Source: CAIOSQ01 sp044359885 (GTDB taxonomy: Bacteria; Pseudomonadota; Alphaproteobacteria; CACIAM-22H2). Taken from it: DNA of 9,220 bases. Shown in pieces: positions 7,722 to 9,220 of the stretch. The stretch is taken from contig JBIKLI010000169.1 of assembly GCA_044359885.1 (NCBI GenBank), positions 1-9,220 on the forward strand. The letters run 5' to 3'. Position 1 is the stretch's first letter. Every line of letters begins with the position of its first letter. The position numbers and the translations under genes are program-made. The notes beneath the pieces were generated by a model that saw only the letters and a program-made list of their open reading frames with translations, made no database searches and was not told the DNA's origin.

Positions 7722-7727
7722 CATCCG

Positions 7728-7748
7728 CCGATGGCATCGGTTTTGCTT
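7728..7748 (+). terminator. Short hairpin with T-rich tail before the BMP gene
   Basis: CCGAT (7728-7732) and ATCGG (7736-7740) form a 5-bp stem with a 3-base loop, directly followed by TTTTGCTT. The form resembles a weak intrinsic terminator or attenuator after permease 2. The stem is short, so partial read-through to the binding-protein gene is more likely than a full stop. Confidence 0.3.
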
Positions 7749-7780
7749 TCGTCTCTCGATAACTGGAAAAGGAGTCTCCA

Positions 7781-8860
7781 ATGGAATTGAATCGTCGCAG
7801 TTTCATCGGCGCGTCGGCCGGCCTCGCCGGCACCGCGTTCGCCGCGGACACGGCGTCTGCCCAGTCGCAGCTGAATGCGGGCTTCATCCTGATCGGACCG
7901 GTCGGGGATTTCGGCTGGTCCACCATGCACGACGTCGCTCGCCGCCGCATGCTCGAAATCATGGGCAATCGCGTCCAGGCCACGCAGGTCGAGGCCGTGG
8001 CGCCACCGGACTTCGATCGCGTCGCGACCCAGCTGGTGCGCGCCGGCTGTCGCATCATATTCACGACCAGCTTCAGCTATTTCGCCGCGACCCAGCGCAT
8101 GGCGCAGCAGCACCCCAACGTCATGTGGGAGAGCGCCACTGGAACCGCCACCGCGGCCAACCTCGCCATCTACAATGCTCGGTTCTACGAGGGCCGCTAC
8201 GTCCAGGGCGTGATTGCCGCCCGCAAGTCCCGGACCAAGCAGATCGGCTATGTGGCGTCTTTTCCGGTGCCCGAAGTCATCCATGCCATCAACACCGTCA
8301 TGCGCGGCGCCTGGACGGTCGACCCCTCGATCCGTATCCGCGTCGTCTGGGTCTCGGCCTGGTTCAATCCCGGCCGCGAGGCCGATGCCGCCCGGGCGCT
8401 GATCGACCAGGGCTGCGACGTCATCTGCCAGCACACCGACAGCCCTGCGCCGCTGCAGCTCGCCGAGCAGCGGGGCAACGTGTTCGGCTTCGGCCAGGCG
8501 TCGGACATGACGCGTTTCGCGCCCCGCGCTCATCTGACCAGCAGCGTCAACAACTGGGGGGACTACTATGTCGACCGGGCCAGGGCTCTTCTCGACGGAA
8601 CCTGGCGCCCCACGGATGTCTGGGGCGGACTCGCATCGGGAATGTTCCGCCTCGCGCCATTCACGAACATGACCCCCGAGGAAGTCAGCGAAGCGACACG
8701 CATCCGTGACGCTCTGGCGGCGGGGACGCTGCACCCGTTCGACGGGCCGATCGTGCGGCAGGACGGAACCCAGGTGATCCCGGCCGGGCGACGACTGACC
8801 GACGACGAGATCCGCGCGCAGAACTATTTCTATCAGGGCATTGACGTCGCGATGCCGTGA
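7781..8860 (+). CDS. BMP-family ABC transporter substrate-binding protein, purine/nucleoside type
   Basis: A 359-residue periplasmic binding protein of the BMP (PnrA-like) family, feeding the double ATPase and two permeases just upstream. The N-terminus NRRSFIGASAG is a clear twin-arginine motif, followed by a short hydrophobic stretch and a likely cleavage site after ASA (residue 27). Family motifs are GPVGDFGWSTMHD (39-51), FTTSFSYF (94-101), the YEGRYVQGVIAA region (about 136-147), the FGFGQASDM block (235-243) and LAPFTNM (291-297) followed by GTLHPFDGPI (315-324). This pattern resembles the Brucella-type purine-binding proteins, so adenine, guanine or a nucleoside is the best guess; the ligand is inferred. 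A strong AAAAGGAG (7767-7774) sits 6 bases before the ATG. The gene comes last in the transporter set and ends before a large hairpin. Confidence 0.92.
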   Translation: MELNRRSFIGASAGLAGTAFAADTASAQSQLNAGFILIGPVGDFGWSTMHDVARRRMLEIMGNRVQATQVEAVAPPDFDRVATQLVRAGCRIIFTTSFSYFAATQRMAQQHPNVMWESATGTATAANLAIYNARFYEGRYVQGVIAARKSRTKQIGYVASFPVPEVIHAINTVMRGAWTVDPSIRIRVVWVSAWFNPGREADAARALIDQGCDVICQHTDSPAPLQLAEQRGNVFGFGQASDMTRFAPRAHLTSSVNNWGDYYVDRARALLDGTWRPTDVWGGLASGMFRLAPFTNMTPEEVSEATRIRDALAAGTLHPFDGPIVRQDGTQVIPAGRRLTDDEIRAQNYFYQGIDVAMP

Positions 8861-8869
8861 GGCAGGCGG

Positions 8870-8901
8870 GTCCCGGCCGGATCACGGCATCCGGCCGGGG
8901 C
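8870..8901 (+). terminator. Strong GC-rich hairpin after the BMP transporter genes
   Basis: CCCGGCCGGAT (8872-8882) and ATCCGGCCGGG (8889-8899) are a perfect 11-bp inverted repeat with a 6-base loop, and two further pairs, including a G-U, extend it. It begins 11 bases after the stop of the binding-protein gene. There is no T-run after it, so it is either a non-canonical terminator or a 3'-end stabiliser of the transporter mRNA. Confidence 0.5.
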
Positions 8902-8955
8902 GCGAGAGGCAACCGTCCCGCATCGCGGCCAACGCGGTGGAATTGAACCGGCCGG

Positions 8956-8978
8956 GGCGGTAAGATGCCGAAACCGCC
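8956..8978. repeat. Small inverted repeat in the gap before the dioxygenase gene
   Basis: GGCGGT (8956-8961) and ACCGCC (8973-8978) can pair around an 11-base loop, flanked by ACCGG (8947-8951) and CCGGT (8977-8981), which offer an alternative pairing. It lies 30 to 50 bases before the next gene and could be leader structure or background in GC-rich DNA. Confidence 0.25.
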
Positions 8979-9008
8979 GGTGATCGACAGGGTCGTCGGC
9001 GGACAACC

Positions 9009-9220
9009 ATGGTCGGCCGCCGCATGGATCAGATCGCCGAAGCTCGCCATACCGATCTCTTCGACTACCGTCGTCTCACCGACGAGGATCTTTGCAGTTA
9101 CGCGGAGAATGGATTTGTCCTGATCCGGTCCCTGGTCAGGCCGGCAGGCATACGCCGGCTCGTCGATGAATGCATGGCGGCCTGGAGCGCCGAAAAGGGA
9201 CCCTATGACCCGAAAGGGAC
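9009..9220 (+). CDS. Phytanoyl-CoA dioxygenase (PhyH)-like protein (3' partial)
   Basis: The first 70 codons of a gene that runs off the window. The N-terminus contains LTDEDLCSYAENGFVLIRSL (23-42) followed by VRPAGIRRLVDECMAAW, which matches the opening helix and first strand of PhyH-family Fe(II)/2-oxoglutarate oxygenases (pattern: helix, GFVLIR, then a helix ending near a tryptophan). The HxD...H metal site would lie downstream and cannot be checked. The ATG at 9009 has a weak GGCGGA (8998-9003) 5 bases before it; an in-frame ATG at 9024 is a possible later start. The frame is closed by TAA at 8961, so the gene begins in this window. Its substrate is unknown; it follows the transporter genes after 148 bases and a strong hairpin, so co-transcription is uncertain. 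Confidence 0.72.
   Translation, partial: MVGRRMDQIAEARHTDLFDYRRLTDEDLCSYAENGFVLIRSLVRPAGIRRLVDECMAAWSAEKGPYDPKG

Noticed and set aside
8937..8963. Eight-codon frame (GTG start, ELNR) that copies the first residues of the BMP protein (MELNR)
   Set aside because: The likeness covers only about 10 bases (TGGAATTGAA at 7782 and 8938) and ends at once in TAA; most likely chance.
8965..9123. Small + strand ORF starting MPKPPVIDR, with a purine-rich GGGGCGGTAAG just before it
   Set aside because: It overlaps the dioxygenase gene in another frame and shows no recognisable domain; the PhyH frame is a much better match.

Overview
The window is high-GC, gene-dense DNA with all supported genes on the + strand. 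Strong Shine-Dalgarno sites, TGATG/ATGA gene junctions, twin-arginine-type signals on the binding proteins and the style of the protein families suggest an alphaproteobacterium, perhaps Rhodospirillales- or Rhizobiales-like. This placement is inferred from style only, because no rRNA or marker gene is present.

Layout: (1) 2-697 is the 3' part of a 2-keto-4-pentenoate hydratase/FAH-family gene whose start lies before the window. (2) 698-934 is an intergenic region with an AT-richer patch, a candidate promoter and a pair of TACCGGT repeats. (3) 935-4116 holds a carbohydrate-type (CUT1) ABC importer: a family 1 solute-binding protein, a MalF/UgpA-type permease and a MalG/UgpE-type permease. It has no dedicated MalK/UgpC-type ATPase in view. 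(4) 4149-8860 holds a complete BMP/nucleoside-type ABC importer: a double-domain ATPase, two BPD_transp_2 permeases and a BMP-family binding protein. (5) 8861-9008 contains a strong GC-rich perfect inverted repeat. (6) 9009 to the window end is the 5' part of a phytanoyl-CoA dioxygenase (PhyH)-like gene.

The genes from 935 to 7721 are tightly packed, with overlaps or gaps of 32-79 nt, so the two importers could be transcribed together from the promoter region before 935. Short hairpins after the first binding-protein gene and before the second are the likely places where expression is set separately for individual genes. The BMP binding protein looks most like the purine/nucleoside-binding branch of its family. 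The ligand of the CUT1 system cannot be told from sequence. The flanking hydratase and dioxygenase suggest a catabolic locus, but their link to the transported substrates is inference.

I see no phage, insertion sequence, CRISPR, tRNA or rRNA, and no clearly new system. The most notable points are the CUT1 importer without an ATPase fused in operon layout to a BMP importer, and a 23-codon mini-ORF joined by ATGA overlaps to both BMP permease genes.
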